DNA from: Floridanema evergladense
GTDB lineage: Bacteria > Cyanobacteriota > Cyanobacteriia > Cyanobacteriales > Aerosakkonemataceae
NCBI RefSeq assembly: GCF_041929205.1
Contig: NZ_JBHFNT010000241.1
Direction: 5' to 3' (one strand)
Length of the DNA stretch: 64,000 nucleotides
The notes under the pieces were generated by a model. It was given only the letters and a program-made list of their open reading frames with translations. It ran no database searches and was not told the origin of the DNA. The position numbers were made by a program, and so were the translations under genes. The stretch's first letter is position 1; the number at the start of each line of letters is the position of its first letter. Of this stretch, positions 1 to 8,394 are shown one piece after another.

Positions 1-4
1 AACT

Positions 5-529
5 TTAAAATCCCCACCAAACTAGGCTACCTAATATTAACAGAATGCCAATCAATGCTACCCAAATAAACCGATTATCTTTTGTATTTACCTGACTTAA
101 GTCTACAGGTTCCGCACCAGAAAGAGAACCAGAGGAAGATTTTTTTCCAGCCGCAGCATTACCTAAACGAGTTTTACCTTCATTATCAGCAATTGTTCCC
201 AAGTCAGGAATTTGGGTCAGCCATTCCGGGCGACGATTCAGTTGGGGAGCCTCTAAAATGTAGAGTAAGCGACGACTTTGTTGGCGAATTTCGTAACTAG
301 GATGATGGTCTAATTGCTTGCAGAGTGCGATCGCTTCTTTTTTTTGGTCAGCTGCTTCATAAGCAGTAACTAACCAAATTTGCACCTCCCCACCGAAGCG
401 GGTATTGCGATCGACCAAAGCACTAGCCTTTTCCAAACATTCTACCGACTGGCGATATTGACCGCGTTCAAACGCAGCCTTACCAGCTTGGTATTGTTCC
501 TTAACAATCTCTAACGTTTCTGCACTCAT
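5..529 (-). CDS. TPR-like protein with C-terminal membrane anchor
   Basis: Conserved cyanobacterial-type protein of about 174 residues; specific function not recognised. The N-terminal half (about residues 5-95) is helical and resembles a tetratricopeptide pair (AGKAAFERGQYRQSVECLEK is a typical TPR helix pattern). A low-complexity Ser/Gly linker follows, and the last 20 residues form one hydrophobic segment ending in WWGF, so it is probably a tail-anchored membrane protein exposing a TPR domain to the cytoplasm. ATG at 529 is preferred; a TTG two codons upstream (535) is the alternative. It lies downstream of argB on the same strand with a 124-bp spacer. Confidence 0.75.
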   Translation of the reverse strand: MSAETLEIVKEQYQAGKAAFERGQYRQSVECLEKASALVDRNTRFGGEVQIWLVTAYEAADQKKEAIALCKQLDHHPSYEIRQQSRRLLYILEAPQLNRRPEWLTQIPDLGTIADNEGKTRLGNAAAGKKSSSGSLSGAEPVDLSQVNTKDNRFIWVALIGILLILGSLVWWGF

Positions 530-571
530 AACCAATCACAACTAATGAACGCAAGTTGCTAGTTATATTCC

Positions 572-636
572 GTAGGGTGCGCCAGAACCTGCAAAATATT
601 TTGACTCGCCTACAATTGTATTGCCTGACGCACCTG
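572..636. repeat. diverged copy of the GGTGCGTTA-type palindromic element
   Basis: The spacer between argB and the TPR gene contains GTAGGGTGCGCCAG and, about 50 bp later, CCTGACGCACCT, an imperfect inverted pair. The same core recurs at 8336, 26570, 27395, 34413 and 57602. Seen by eye only. Confidence 0.45.
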
Positions 637-659
637 ACAAACTAACCGATCGCAACTAA

Positions 660-1568
660 TTACTTACCGCGACTATGAATAAACTCAGAAGCAACAATCA
701 TCGAACCAATCCCCGCATCTGAGAGAATTTCTAATAGTAGTGCATGGGGAACCCGACCATCTACAATGTGAGTAGCGCGGACACCTTGAGCCAAACTCCG
801 CACGCAACAATTGACTTTAGGAATCATTCCCCCACCAACAACACCAGAAGAAATCAAAGCCCTTGCTTCTTGAATATCCATTTTCGGAATCAAGGTCGAA
901 GGGTCTTTGTAATCTCTTAAAATTCCCGCAGTATCTGTTAGTAAGATTAACTTTTCTGCACCCAAAGCCGCTGCTAATTCTCCCGCTACAGTATCGGCAT
1001 TAATATTATAAGCTTGTCCAGTTTCATCAGCAGCGACACTGGAAACTACCGGAATATATCCGCTTTTGAGCAAACTATCTAAAATGTTAATATTCACTGC
1101 ACTAACTTCCCCCACAAAGCCAATTCCTTCTTGACCTTCGGGGCGTGCTTTAATCAAATTACCATCTTTGCCGCACAAACCAATTGCTAAACCACCAGCT
1201 TGATTAATTAAAGTGACAATTTCTTTATTTACCTTACCCACCAAAACCATTTCTACAACTTCCATTGTGGGTGCGTCGGTAACTCGCAGACCATTTTTAA
1301 ACTGTGGTTCTATTCCTAGTTTATCTAACCAAGAATTAATTTCTGGCCCTCCACCATGTACCACTACTAGACGCAAGCCGACACAGGATAAAAACACAAT
1401 ATCGCGCATTACCTTATCTTTGAGCGAACTGTCTTTCATGGCTGCGCCACCATACTTAATGACTATAGTGCGTCCAGCAAATTGTTGAATGTAAGGTAAT
1501 GCTTCGCTGAGTACTCGGACGCGAGTCGCATCATCATTAGTTTGAGTGTAATCGAGTTCTTTAACCAT
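660..1568 (-). CDS. argB: acetylglutamate kinase
   Basis: Phosphorylates N-acetyl-L-glutamate with ATP, the second step of arginine biosynthesis in the cytoplasm; in cyanobacteria it is the target of PII (GlnB) signalling. The amino-acid kinase fold is clear: an N-terminal IVIKYGGAAM nucleotide-binding loop (about residues 36-45), the VVHGGGPEIN substrate loop (about 69-78), NINADTVAGELA (about 190-201) and LLTDTAGI. Length of 302 residues is normal for the arginine-sensitive hexameric class, and the N-terminal extension needed for hexamer formation is present. It starts at an ATG. aroK lies upstream on the same strand after a 117-bp spacer, so an operon is possible but not shown. Confidence 0.97.
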   Translation of the reverse strand: MVKELDYTQTNDDATRVRVLSEALPYIQQFAGRTIVIKYGGAAMKDSSLKDKVMRDIVFLSCVGLRLVVVHGGGPEINSWLDKLGIEPQFKNGLRVTDAPTMEVVEMVLVGKVNKEIVTLINQAGGLAIGLCGKDGNLIKARPEGQEGIGFVGEVSAVNINILDSLLKSGYIPVVSSVAADETGQAYNINADTVAGELAAALGAEKLILLTDTAGILRDYKDPSTLIPKMDIQEARALISSGVVGGGMIPKVNCCVRSLAQGVRATHIVDGRVPHALLLEILSDAGIGSMIVASEFIHSRGK

Positions 1569-1685
1569 GAGTTTGTTTTGTCATCCTAAAAGGTTTTAGA
1601 TGCAGTTTATAGCAATTCTCAGGCTGATAAAGTACAGGTTTTATCGGTTTTGGGAACAGGGAATTGCCAATAGCCTATTTTGTCA

Positions 1686-2249
1686 TCAGTTAAGATAGGT
1701 GGGGGGAACGACTGGTGGTTTTAAAATCGAGGGAATTGTCTCTAAGATGCGTTTTGTTACTTGTTCGGGTGTTTCCTGGGGTTGAACCGTAATTCGTAAG
1801 TCAGCTTGATTATAAAGATGTTGTCTTTGTGCTAAAAGTGTTTGCAGCTTTTTCTCCATGTCAGCATCTTTTAATAAAGGTCGGGTGTTGTCCTCTGTCA
1901 AGCGGGACATCAGTAATTTTACGGGCACGTCTAGCCAGAGGATCAAACCATGTTGCAGGTAACTCCAATTTTTTTGTCGCAACACTATACCTCCACCTGT
2001 GGAAACTACGGTTCTGGTATAAGTGCAGAGTTCGGCTAGTACTTGCGTTTCTAATTCACGGAAACTTTCTTCACCAACGGTTGTAAAAATTTCGTTAATG
2101 GTTTGACCCTTAACTAATTCGATAATATTGTCCGTGTCCAGAAAACGGCTGTAGCCCATTTCCTTTGCTAGTAAGCGTCCTACAGTGGTTTTCCCCGCAC
2201 CCATCATGCCAATTAAGTAAAGACTTCTGTTTTTGAGAATATTGTTCAC
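1686..2249 (-). CDS. aroK: shikimate kinase
   Basis: Phosphorylates shikimate to shikimate-3-phosphate in the aromatic amino-acid pathway. The P-loop GMMGAGKTTVGR lies at about residues 14-25, the shikimate-binding FLDTDN follows, then STGGGIVLR, and the lid region RLTEDNTRPLL. Length 187 residues is normal. The frame begins at GTG (2249); the run MNNILKNRSLYLIGMMG fits the usual cyanobacterial N-terminus, so I keep this start. It is 12 bp downstream of the STAND ATPase gene and on the same strand, suggesting cotranscription. Confidence 0.95.
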   Translation of the reverse strand: MNNILKNRSLYLIGMMGAGKTTVGRLLAKEMGYSRFLDTDNIIELVKGQTINEIFTTVGEESFRELETQVLAELCTYTRTVVSTGGGIVLRQKNWSYLQHGLILWLDVPVKLLMSRLTEDNTRPLLKDADMEKKLQTLLAQRQHLYNQADLRITVQPQETPEQVTKRILETIPSILKPPVVPPTYLN

Positions 2250-2260
2250 TCGTTGAGGTT

Positions 2261-3727
2261 CTAAGTTTCATTTACTTTAGGGCTGCTACTTAGTTTACCT
2301 GGATTTGGGTTGGGAACTACCTCGGTCTGGAGGTTATCTTGTTTACCGAGTTCTCGATTAAGATATTCTTTAAATATTGGTAGCAATTTGAAGATAGTAG
2401 TATGTTTGGAGATTAGCGATCGCCTAACCAAGGATTCTAAGTTTTCCCATAACTCTCCTTTACTCATTCCTGGTGGCGTTTCTTCTGTCGTTTCTAATAA
2501 TAAAATATCTTGTTTCACAGCTAACCAGTACAATAGTTGCTTTTCACTCGTTGAAATTCGATTTAATTGTTCTTCTATTAATTCTCGCACTCCTCCAAAC
2601 ACTAAAAGATTGTGCTTTAAGAATTGGGAAACCTTCCCATCAAATAATTCTAAAATTGTGGTTAACACAATTTTCAATGCTAAAGGATTACCTGAATAGC
2701 GGTTAACTAGTAAGCGCCATTCATACTCAGAACAAGTTACTCCTTTAGCTTTAATAATTTCTTGGCAATCTATTTCATTTAATCCTTTTAATTGTAGCGA
2801 TCGCACGGGCAGATTCACTCCTTCAATAGTTGCTATTTCTTTAAGTTTTTCTCGACTAGTTAACACCAAACAACTTTGATGCAATACTTCGCCAATTCGC
2901 TGAAAAAATTCTCGATATTCTTCATATTCTGGGCGAAAATCTCCTGTGTAAGTTTGGGTTTGCAACAGAGTATCAACGTTGTCTAATACTAGCAAGCAAC
3001 GGGATTTTCGGAAAAAATCTAATAATTGACTAGTTCTCTGAGGGCTAGTTTCTGATAAAGTGAATTCGCTGCTTTGCGCTTGGGCTAAGAATTGCAGTAG
3101 ATTGGCTAAAAGTTCTGATAGTTGTGGGGTGTGATGTAGCGATCGCCAAATCAAAAATTGAAAATCATGCTGAATTAGTTGTGCTAATTTTACCGATAAA
3201 GTAGTTTTACCAATTCCACCCATCCCCAACAAAGAAACTAAGCGACAACGCTCTTTAATAATCCAATTTTCTAATTGCACTAATTCTTTCTCTCTGCCAT
3301 AAAAGATACTCGTATCAACAGCTTCTCCCCAATCAAAATTTTGCTTAATTTCTGGTTGATGATTTTTCTCAATCAAACTTGGCGCAACTTGCGGTGGCAA
3401 AGCTGAATCTAATTTATAACCCGCTTCTTCTAAAAGTTTCGTTACCCGACTCCAATGGTTTATTTTTACCTGTTGGTTAGTCTGGGAATATAACATTACT
3501 TCAATGTATTTATACAAACCATTGGAAAGGTAAACTCTTACGGAACTACTATTAGTACTACTATAAATAATATCTGCGATTTCTCCGGGACTGTAACCAC
3601 AAAGTAATCCGCGAAGAATCTTCTTTTCTACAGGTGTTAGTCCTTTATTTTTAGCTGAAGCAAGATCTACATATAATTTCTCTAGCTTCCAAGTATGAGC
3701 AGCTTCTACAAATTCCCCTGATTGCAC
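2261..3727 (-). CDS. STAND (NB-ARC-like) ATPase with N-terminal HTH-type domain
   Basis: A 488-residue P-loop protein of the cyanobacterial NB-ARC type. Residues about 20-110 look like the winged or HTH-like N-terminal domain often found in front of such ATPases (TPVEKKILRGLLCGYSPGEI). The NTPase follows from about 140: EREL-type entry FYGREKELVQLENW, Walker A GMGGIGKTTL, Walker B CLLVLDNVDTLL, sensor CLVLTSREK and the GxP-like SGNPLALKI. Relatives usually carry C-terminal WD40 or TPR repeats; here only about 100 winged-helix-like residues follow, so the ligand-sensing repeats are absent. Start is GTG. A paralogue lies at 28937-30301. The role is unknown; regulation or defence signalling are inferences. 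Confidence 0.85.
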   Translation of the reverse strand: MQSGEFVEAAHTWKLEKLYVDLASAKNKGLTPVEKKILRGLLCGYSPGEIADIIYSSTNSSSVRVYLSNGLYKYIEVMLYSQTNQQVKINHWSRVTKLLEEAGYKLDSALPPQVAPSLIEKNHQPEIKQNFDWGEAVDTSIFYGREKELVQLENWIIKERCRLVSLLGMGGIGKTTLSVKLAQLIQHDFQFLIWRSLHHTPQLSELLANLLQFLAQAQSSEFTLSETSPQRTSQLLDFFRKSRCLLVLDNVDTLLQTQTYTGDFRPEYEEYREFFQRIGEVLHQSCLVLTSREKLKEIATIEGVNLPVRSLQLKGLNEIDCQEIIKAKGVTCSEYEWRLLVNRYSGNPLALKIVLTTILELFDGKVSQFLKHNLLVFGGVRELIEEQLNRISTSEKQLLYWLAVKQDILLLETTEETPPGMSKGELWENLESLVRRSLISKHTTIFKLLPIFKEYLNRELGKQDNLQTEVVPNPNPGKLSSSPKVNET

Positions 3728-4104
3728 TTGTTTTAATGTAAATAAGTTTACTAAGCAGACTAACGTTTAATTAACATCTGTTAGCTTTTAACGCTTTATA
3801 TCAATTTAATTGTAAATATTAACGTAATTAATAACATCAGTAAAGTAACGGATTCACTAAATATGACTTAATATTAAATTCATGAAAACTTCATTAAAAA
3901 TTCATCAACGCTCTGTAAAGAAGTCAGTAAAACTAAGTAATATGTAATCTATTAGCTGATTCGGCAGATGAGTTAGGTCGCAAATTTATTAGTGGTGTAG
4001 GTTTCGCGCTGATTTAAGTTGTGTTTTTCCTACGATCGCTTGTTGTAGTTCAGTTCTTTCCCCTTGTTTTAATTTGAGTGTAAAATTTCCTATGGGTGAT
4101 TAGT
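3728..4104. other. AT-rich spacer without recognised features
   Basis: Divergent spacer between the minus-strand STAND ATPase and the plus-strand small ORF. I see no RNA gene, clear repeat or confident promoter in it; it must hold the promoters of both flanking genes. Confidence 0.5.
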
Positions 4105-4296
4105 ATGTACCTCATTCGTGAAGTAGTTCAACAGGCGCTAAAAACTGGATATCTTAGTATTGCAGCAGAAGAACGCCTGCGGTGTTTGCTAAAAAATAAG
4201 TATGATTCAGAAGACCTTGATGCTTTCATGAAACTGCAATTTGCAGCTGTGTCTGGTCAAGTTAAGCAAGAGTCTCGTGAGTTAGTTTGTTCTTAG
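4105..4296 (+). CDS. small conserved hypothetical protein
   Basis: A 63-residue soluble, helical protein (MYLIREVVQQALKTGYLSIA, then EERLRCLL). It resembles short cyanobacterial proteins of unknown function. ATG at 4105 is preferred over the in-frame GTG at 4096. No motif gives a function. It stands alone, 90 bp before the convergent methyltransferase gene. Confidence 0.6.
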   Translation: MYLIREVVQQALKTGYLSIAAEERLRCLLKNKYDSEDLDAFMKLQFAAVSGQVKQESRELVCS

Positions 4297-4389
4297 GTTT
4301 GTAGCGATGCAGGATGGCGATTTTACTGCGATCGAGTTTTCCAAGAGTTAATAGTCGGCTAATTAACAAATTCTTGTTAAGATTAGCTT

Positions 4390-4995
4390 TCAAGGCTTTT
4401 GCATGATAATAAATAAAGCTAAGGGATGGGGATCTAAATTGCCATAATAAACAGTTTCCTCAAGAGAAATTATTTGTAATTTACTGGCAAAAATTTCCCT
4501 CATTTCCTCTGGAGTGAATTTGTATAGCCCACCTTCCCTAGTTTCCAGATAACAAAAGCATTTTAATAATAAATAACCCTGCGGTTTCAGCAAATCATAC
4601 ACTACGTTAACGTAATTTGGTCTGCTGTCTGGAGGTAATACGTGGAAACAACCGCGATCGATAATTAAATCAAACTCTCCTGAAATTTTACTATTAAGAA
4701 TATCATCCTGTTGCCAGTTAATATTTAATCCTTTTTCTTGCCCTTTAGCAGCAGCTTTTTGAATTGCTGTTTCTGACAAATCGGTAGCAGTAACTTGAAA
4801 ACCCCTTTCAGCCAAAATTATTGCTTGCGTCCCCGGGCCAGTACCAATATCTAACACACTTCCTGTAGTAAAATTTAACTTTGTTAAACTTTTTTCTATA
4901 TCCGGGTCTAAATTAGCATTAAACCAAGGCATAGACTCAACCGCTTGTTCTTGATATAACTGTTCCCAATTGGGTAACGATTTTTCTTGAGTCAT
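4390..4995 (-). CDS. class I SAM-dependent methyltransferase
   Basis: A 201-residue Rossmann methyltransferase. Motif I is VLDIGTGPGTQAIILAERG (about residues 47-65), motif II is VTATDLSE, and DIIDRGCFHVLP gives the motif IV region. The pattern of a thiopurine or tellurite-type methyltransferase (DRGCFHVL) is suggestive, but the substrate cannot be read from sequence. It is 14 bp downstream of the aminotransferase gene on the same strand, so the two are probably cotranscribed. Confidence 0.88.
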   Translation of the reverse strand: MTQEKSLPNWEQLYQEQAVESMPWFNANLDPDIEKSLTKLNFTTGSVLDIGTGPGTQAIILAERGFQVTATDLSETAIQKAAAKGQEKGLNINWQQDDILNSKISGEFDLIIDRGCFHVLPPDSRPNYVNVVYDLLKPQGYLLLKCFCYLETREGGLYKFTPEEMREIFASKLQIISLEETVYYGNLDPHPLALFIIMQKP

Positions 4996-5009
4996 AATTC
5001 CTCCTGAAT

Positions 5010-6176
5010 TTAAGTCAAAATATTTTGTAAACCTTTCACTAATCTACTAATACCAACTGATGCTGTTTCTGCTTGCAATGCGCCGTAAGCAACGCGCAGA
5101 TAACAACCATCATCTATGCCAAAAGTTGTCCCTGGAATTACCGCTATTTTATATTCATGAATTAAACGTTTTACTAATTCCATTGCACCCAAATCAGTTT
5201 GAACTTTGAGCAGGAAATAAAACGCCCCATCAGCAGGAGGAATTAAACAAAATTCCGAAATAGCTTGCAATTCCTGAAGCACAACTTCTCGTACTTTGGT
5301 AATTGCCTTTAGTTTTTCTCGGCAGTAATTAACTCCTGCTTGCAGCGCACCTAAAGCGGCATACTGGGAAATTACAGGCGCACAGATTAATATAGTATCT
5401 TGAATCTTTCTGATTGGCACTAATAAATGTTGAGGAATTACCATATAACCAATGCGCCAAGAAGCAAAACCGTAAGCTTTAGAAAGAGAAAACAGGGAAA
5501 TTGTATAGTCACTACTTTGGGGAATTGCTGCGGGAGAAAAGTGCTTTACTCCGTTATAAGTAAAATATTCGTAAGCTTCGTCGCTAATATGATAAATTCC
5601 TTTTTCTCGGCAAATTTTGTTAACTGTTTGTAGAGTTTTTTGGGGGTAAACTGCGCCAGTGGGATTATTGGGAGAAATTGTGACTACAGCTTTTGTTTTA
5701 TTAGTAATTGCTGATTCGATCGCATCTGGAAGCAACTGATAATTTTCATCTGTTCTGACTAATACGGGGCGACAACTAGCCATTGCGATCGCCATTTCAT
5801 GATTAAAATAATAAGGCGTTTGTAAAATAATTTCATCCCCCGGATTAGCAATTGCCAAAATCGCATTCATAAACCCCATATTGCTACCCGCAGTCACCAC
5901 AATACAGTTATTTCGATCGATTTTAATTTGATTTTCTGCTGACAATTTAGCAGTAATTACCTCTAACAAAGGACTAATCCCTTCCACAGCTTGGTATTTA
6001 TGATTTTGTGGTTGGGCTAAAAATAGAGCAATTTGTTCTACTGCCTCCGGTGGTGGAGGATAATAAACCACACCTTGCCCCAAAGAAATAGTTCCCGGAG
6101 AATTGCGAATTAACTCGCCAACTACGGGAATAATTGGTGACTGCACAGCTTGCATTCTTTGAACTTCGCTTTTCAT
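5010..6176 (-). CDS. PLP-dependent class I/II aminotransferase
   Basis: Fold-type I aminotransferase of about 388 residues (aspartate aminotransferase superfamily). The PLP lysine sits in SLSKAYGFASWRIGYM; SPNNPTGAVYP and DEAYEYF are the conserved PLP-phosphate and pyridine-ring motifs, and LRVAYG carries the substrate-carboxylate arginine. ATG at 6176 (MKSEVQRMQAV) is a better start than the TTG at 6212. The amino-group donor and acceptor cannot be assigned. It precedes the methyltransferase gene in a probable two-gene operon. Confidence 0.9.
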   Translation of the reverse strand: MKSEVQRMQAVQSPIIPVVGELIRNSPGTISLGQGVVYYPPPPEAVEQIALFLAQPQNHKYQAVEGISPLLEVITAKLSAENQIKIDRNNCIVVTAGSNMGFMNAILAIANPGDEIILQTPYYFNHEMAIAMASCRPVLVRTDENYQLLPDAIESAITNKTKAVVTISPNNPTGAVYPQKTLQTVNKICREKGIYHISDEAYEYFTYNGVKHFSPAAIPQSSDYTISLFSLSKAYGFASWRIGYMVIPQHLLVPIRKIQDTILICAPVISQYAALGALQAGVNYCREKLKAITKVREVVLQELQAISEFCLIPPADGAFYFLLKVQTDLGAMELVKRLIHEYKIAVIPGTTFGIDDGCYLRVAYGALQAETASVGISRLVKGLQNILT

Positions 6177-6337
6177 TATAATTGTCTTAGATTGATTCGG
6201 TAAACCCTTCAATATTATTCGGTTTTCTGGGATAGGTTTTATACTACCAAATGGGCGGCGATCTCGACTCGTAAATCCTTTGTCAATTCGAGAAGATGAT
6301 CTTGTTAACTCAAAGGCAAAGAGAGTAAAAATTAGCC

Positions 6338-6625
6338 ATGAAAAAAACTATCGTAGAAACCATATATAACTGGTATCGTCAAACTATTCGCAATTCTAAA
6401 TATCGCTGGTTAATAGTTCTAGGTACATTGTTGTATTTAGTTAGCCCATTGGACATTTCTCCTGATGTATTTCCCATTGTTGGCTGGATTGATGACACTG
6501 TAGTTGCCACATTGTTAGTAACAGAAGTTTCGCAAATGTTACTAGAAGCGCGGAAAAATCACAAACAAAAACAGTTTAATTCTGACCCTAATACTATAGA
6601 TGTAGAAGCAGTTTCTAGCAACTAA
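6338..6625 (+). CDS. DUF1232 (YkvA-like) membrane protein
   Basis: A 95-residue protein with the DUF1232 signature: a hydrophobic segment (WLIVLGTLLYLVSPLDISPD) followed by FPIVGWIDDTVV. Members are small integral membrane proteins; YkvA-type proteins have no agreed function. ATG start. The next gene downstream encodes a DUF4112 protein, another small membrane protein with the same topology flavour. Confidence 0.85.
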   Translation: MKKTIVETIYNWYRQTIRNSKYRWLIVLGTLLYLVSPLDISPDVFPIVGWIDDTVVATLLVTEVSQMLLEARKNHKQKQFNSDPNTIDVEAVSSN

Positions 6626-6729
6626 GTAGCAACATTAATTTATCTTTGCCAGTGCTACCTCCAGAGATGGAAAACTCTTTCTTGCTGGGGGTAGAAGATT
6701 GATTAAAGCGATCGTACCAAAATCGAAAC

Positions 6730-7155
6730 ATGAACACCACTAACACTATCAAACGTATTGCTACCCTGAACCGCATTCGCAAATTCACCTACTTAATGGA
6801 TAGTGCTTTTCGCGTTCCCTTAATTGGTTTTCGCTTTGGATTAGACCCCATTATCGGGTTAATTCCAGGTGCCGGAGATCTAGTTAGCACCGTCTTTTCT
6901 GCTTATTTAATTTATTTAGCTGCTCGCTTTCAACTTCCCCCACAAATCTTGAGAGAAATGATTTTTAATGTGGCATTAGAAGCAGCAGTAGGTACTGTAC
7001 CTTTAGTAGGTGACTTATTCGATGCTTACTATAAATCTAATATTCGCAACTTAGCACTTTTGGAAAAACATTTAGGAATTGAAGACCCCGAAACCATTGA
7101 GCAAATTAACTCAGTAGTGACTCAACCAAAACAGCCAGCATTAACAAATAAATAA
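6730..7155 (+). CDS. DUF4112 protein
   Basis: A 141-residue protein with the DUF4112 pattern: LMDSAFRVPLIGFRFGLDPI, then IPGAGDLVSTVFSAYLIYLA and GTVPLVGDLFDAYYKSN. Two glycine/proline-flanked hydrophobic helices suggest a small integral membrane protein. Function unknown. It follows the DUF1232 gene by 104 bp and is followed by a strong hairpin terminator. Confidence 0.85.
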   Translation: MNTTNTIKRIATLNRIRKFTYLMDSAFRVPLIGFRFGLDPIIGLIPGAGDLVSTVFSAYLIYLAARFQLPPQILREMIFNVALEAAVGTVPLVGDLFDAYYKSNIRNLALLEKHLGIEDPETIEQINSVVTQPKQPALTNK

Positions 7156-7166
7156 TCCTTTTAAAC

Positions 7167-7189
7167 AAAGGTGGAATAATTCCACCTTT
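7167..7189 (+). terminator. intrinsic terminator-like hairpin after the DUF4112 gene
   Basis: A perfect 10-bp stem AAAGGTGGAA / TTCCACCTTT with a 3-nt TAA loop, followed by ATTTAATTATAT, lies 12 bp after the stop codon. Confidence 0.75.
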
Positions 7190-7210
7190 ATTTAATTATA
7201 TATAGAACTT

Positions 7211-7302
7211 ATACCAATTCTCCGTAAAATTGCGCTTAATCATAGCCCCTCCCTGTGGACGGGGTGGGGTTAATTAAGCGCATCTTCATAGAGAATTGGT
7301 AT
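7211..7302. repeat. 92-bp palindromic MITE-like element
   Basis: The ends ATACCAATTCTC and GAGAATTGGTAT are a perfect 12-bp inverted repeat. Inside, GCGCTTAAT pairs with ATTAAGCGC, and CCCCTCCC faces GGGGTGGGG. The whole segment would fold as one long hairpin. No ORF is present. It fills the convergent spacer between the DUF4112 gene and the small membrane protein gene. Confidence 0.8.
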
Positions 7303-7312
7303 TACCACAACC

Positions 7313-7522
7313 CTACTTACCAATAGCCACTAAAGCTACCAATAAGGCAAGATTTAAAAACCAAGGCGCACTGACTACAAACCAAACAAAACTGAGCAGA
7401 AGAATGACCACAGCGCAAGCACAAACAATTTCATTTGTTGGTGGTTCTGCCTGAGCTTCAGTATAAGTCCAACAAGCAGCAATTCCTAAAGTTAAGGAAA
7501 TAAATAAATTAATTAAAGACAT
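7313..7522 (-). CDS. small two-helix membrane protein
   Basis: About 69 residues with two hydrophobic segments (residues about 3-19, and a long second stretch from about 33 to the end). Function not recognised. The ATG at 7522 has an AAGGA element 9 nt upstream, so it is preferred over the further in-frame GTG at 7576. Ends GK. Confidence 0.6.
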   Translation of the reverse strand: MSLINLFISLTLGIAACWTYTEAQAEPPTNEIVCACAVVILLLSFVWFVVSAPWFLNLALLVALVAIGK

Positions 7523-7750
7523 CAGTATCATTCCTTTGCCAGTCTCCTTTGGGATGTGACAAAACGCTAGAATCACCAGAAAGCTGGGTCTATTGGTTAT
7601 TAATCTCTTTGTTAATCAAGCAACGAAAACTAGCTTTACTTATCTTAGAATAATTGGCATCCTGCAACTGGGTTATTTTACAAGATGCAATTCCCTAGCG
7701 ATACCAGGTAGAATAATTAAGATTTTTTAAACCTAGTTTTTTCTATTTTA

Positions 7751-8215
7751 ATGCTGACACAGCTGTTTAATCTCTCTAACCTGTTTGTTCTACCCTTTTG
7801 GGCGCTGATGATTCTCTTACCAAACTGGAGTATTACTCGGCGAGTCATGGAATCTTACATTCCGTTTGTGATGTTAGCTGGACTGTATTTGTACTTGTTC
7901 ACAGGTTCAATTACCTCAGAATCTGCCCAAGCATTAGCTAATCCTCACTTAGCAGATATTGCTCGCTTTTTTGCCGACCAAAGAGCAGCTGCAACTGGAT
8001 GGACGCACTTTTTAGTTATGGATTTGTTTGTCGGCAGGTGGATTTATTGGGAAGGACAAAAAACAGGTATTTTCACCACTCATTCTATTTTACTCTGTTT
8101 GTTTGCTGGCCCGTTAGGATTACTTTCTCACATTTTTACTACTTGGATAAAACAGATTTTTTTCTCTCCGAAAGAGGATGTTTCTGTGTCTAATTCACCC
8201 ACATCACAAGCATAA
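7751..8215 (+). CDS. ABA4-like (DUF4281) membrane protein
   Basis: A 154-residue protein with four predicted membrane helices. The conserved segment WTHFLVMDLFVGRWIYW and the preceding HLADIARFFADQRAAATG match the ABA4/DUF4281 family. In plants ABA4 is needed for neoxanthin formation; the role of cyanobacterial members is not settled, so a carotenoid link is only inference. Length is normal for the bacterial family. Confidence 0.85.
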   Translation: MLTQLFNLSNLFVLPFWALMILLPNWSITRRVMESYIPFVMLAGLYLYLFTGSITSESAQALANPHLADIARFFADQRAAATGWTHFLVMDLFVGRWIYWEGQKTGIFTTHSILLCLFAGPLGLLSHIFTTWIKQIFFSPKEDVSVSNSPTSQA

Positions 8216-8319
8216 CTCAGATTTTGTACCAAGAGGCAGAGCCTCCATTTTTCGTTCCCGGGTTGAACCTGGGAACGAGGATCTGGGAGGTTCTACCTCC
8301 TTTGAGTGCAAGATCTGAG
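8216..8319. repeat. 104-bp palindromic dispersed element
   Basis: The ends CTCAGAT and ATCTGAG pair; AGAGGCAGAGCCTCC opposes GGAGGTTCTACCTCC; and a central hairpin CGTTCCCGGGTT..AACCTGGGAACG lies at 8253-8277. It begins one base after the stop codon of the ABA4-like gene and may also end its transcript. Confidence 0.75.
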
Positions 8320-8335
8320 ATAAGAGCGATCGTCC

Positions 8336-8370
8336 GTAAGGTGCGTTACGCTGTCACTAACGCACCCTAC
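8336..8370. repeat. GGTGCGTTA-type hairpin element
   Basis: GTAAGGTGCGTTA pairs with TAACGCACCCTAC across a 9-nt loop. It sits in the convergent spacer before purU, where it could act as a bidirectional terminator. Same core as other copies in this window. Confidence 0.75.
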
Positions 8371-8394
8371 AAATAGCACCCAAAAAAGTATTTT

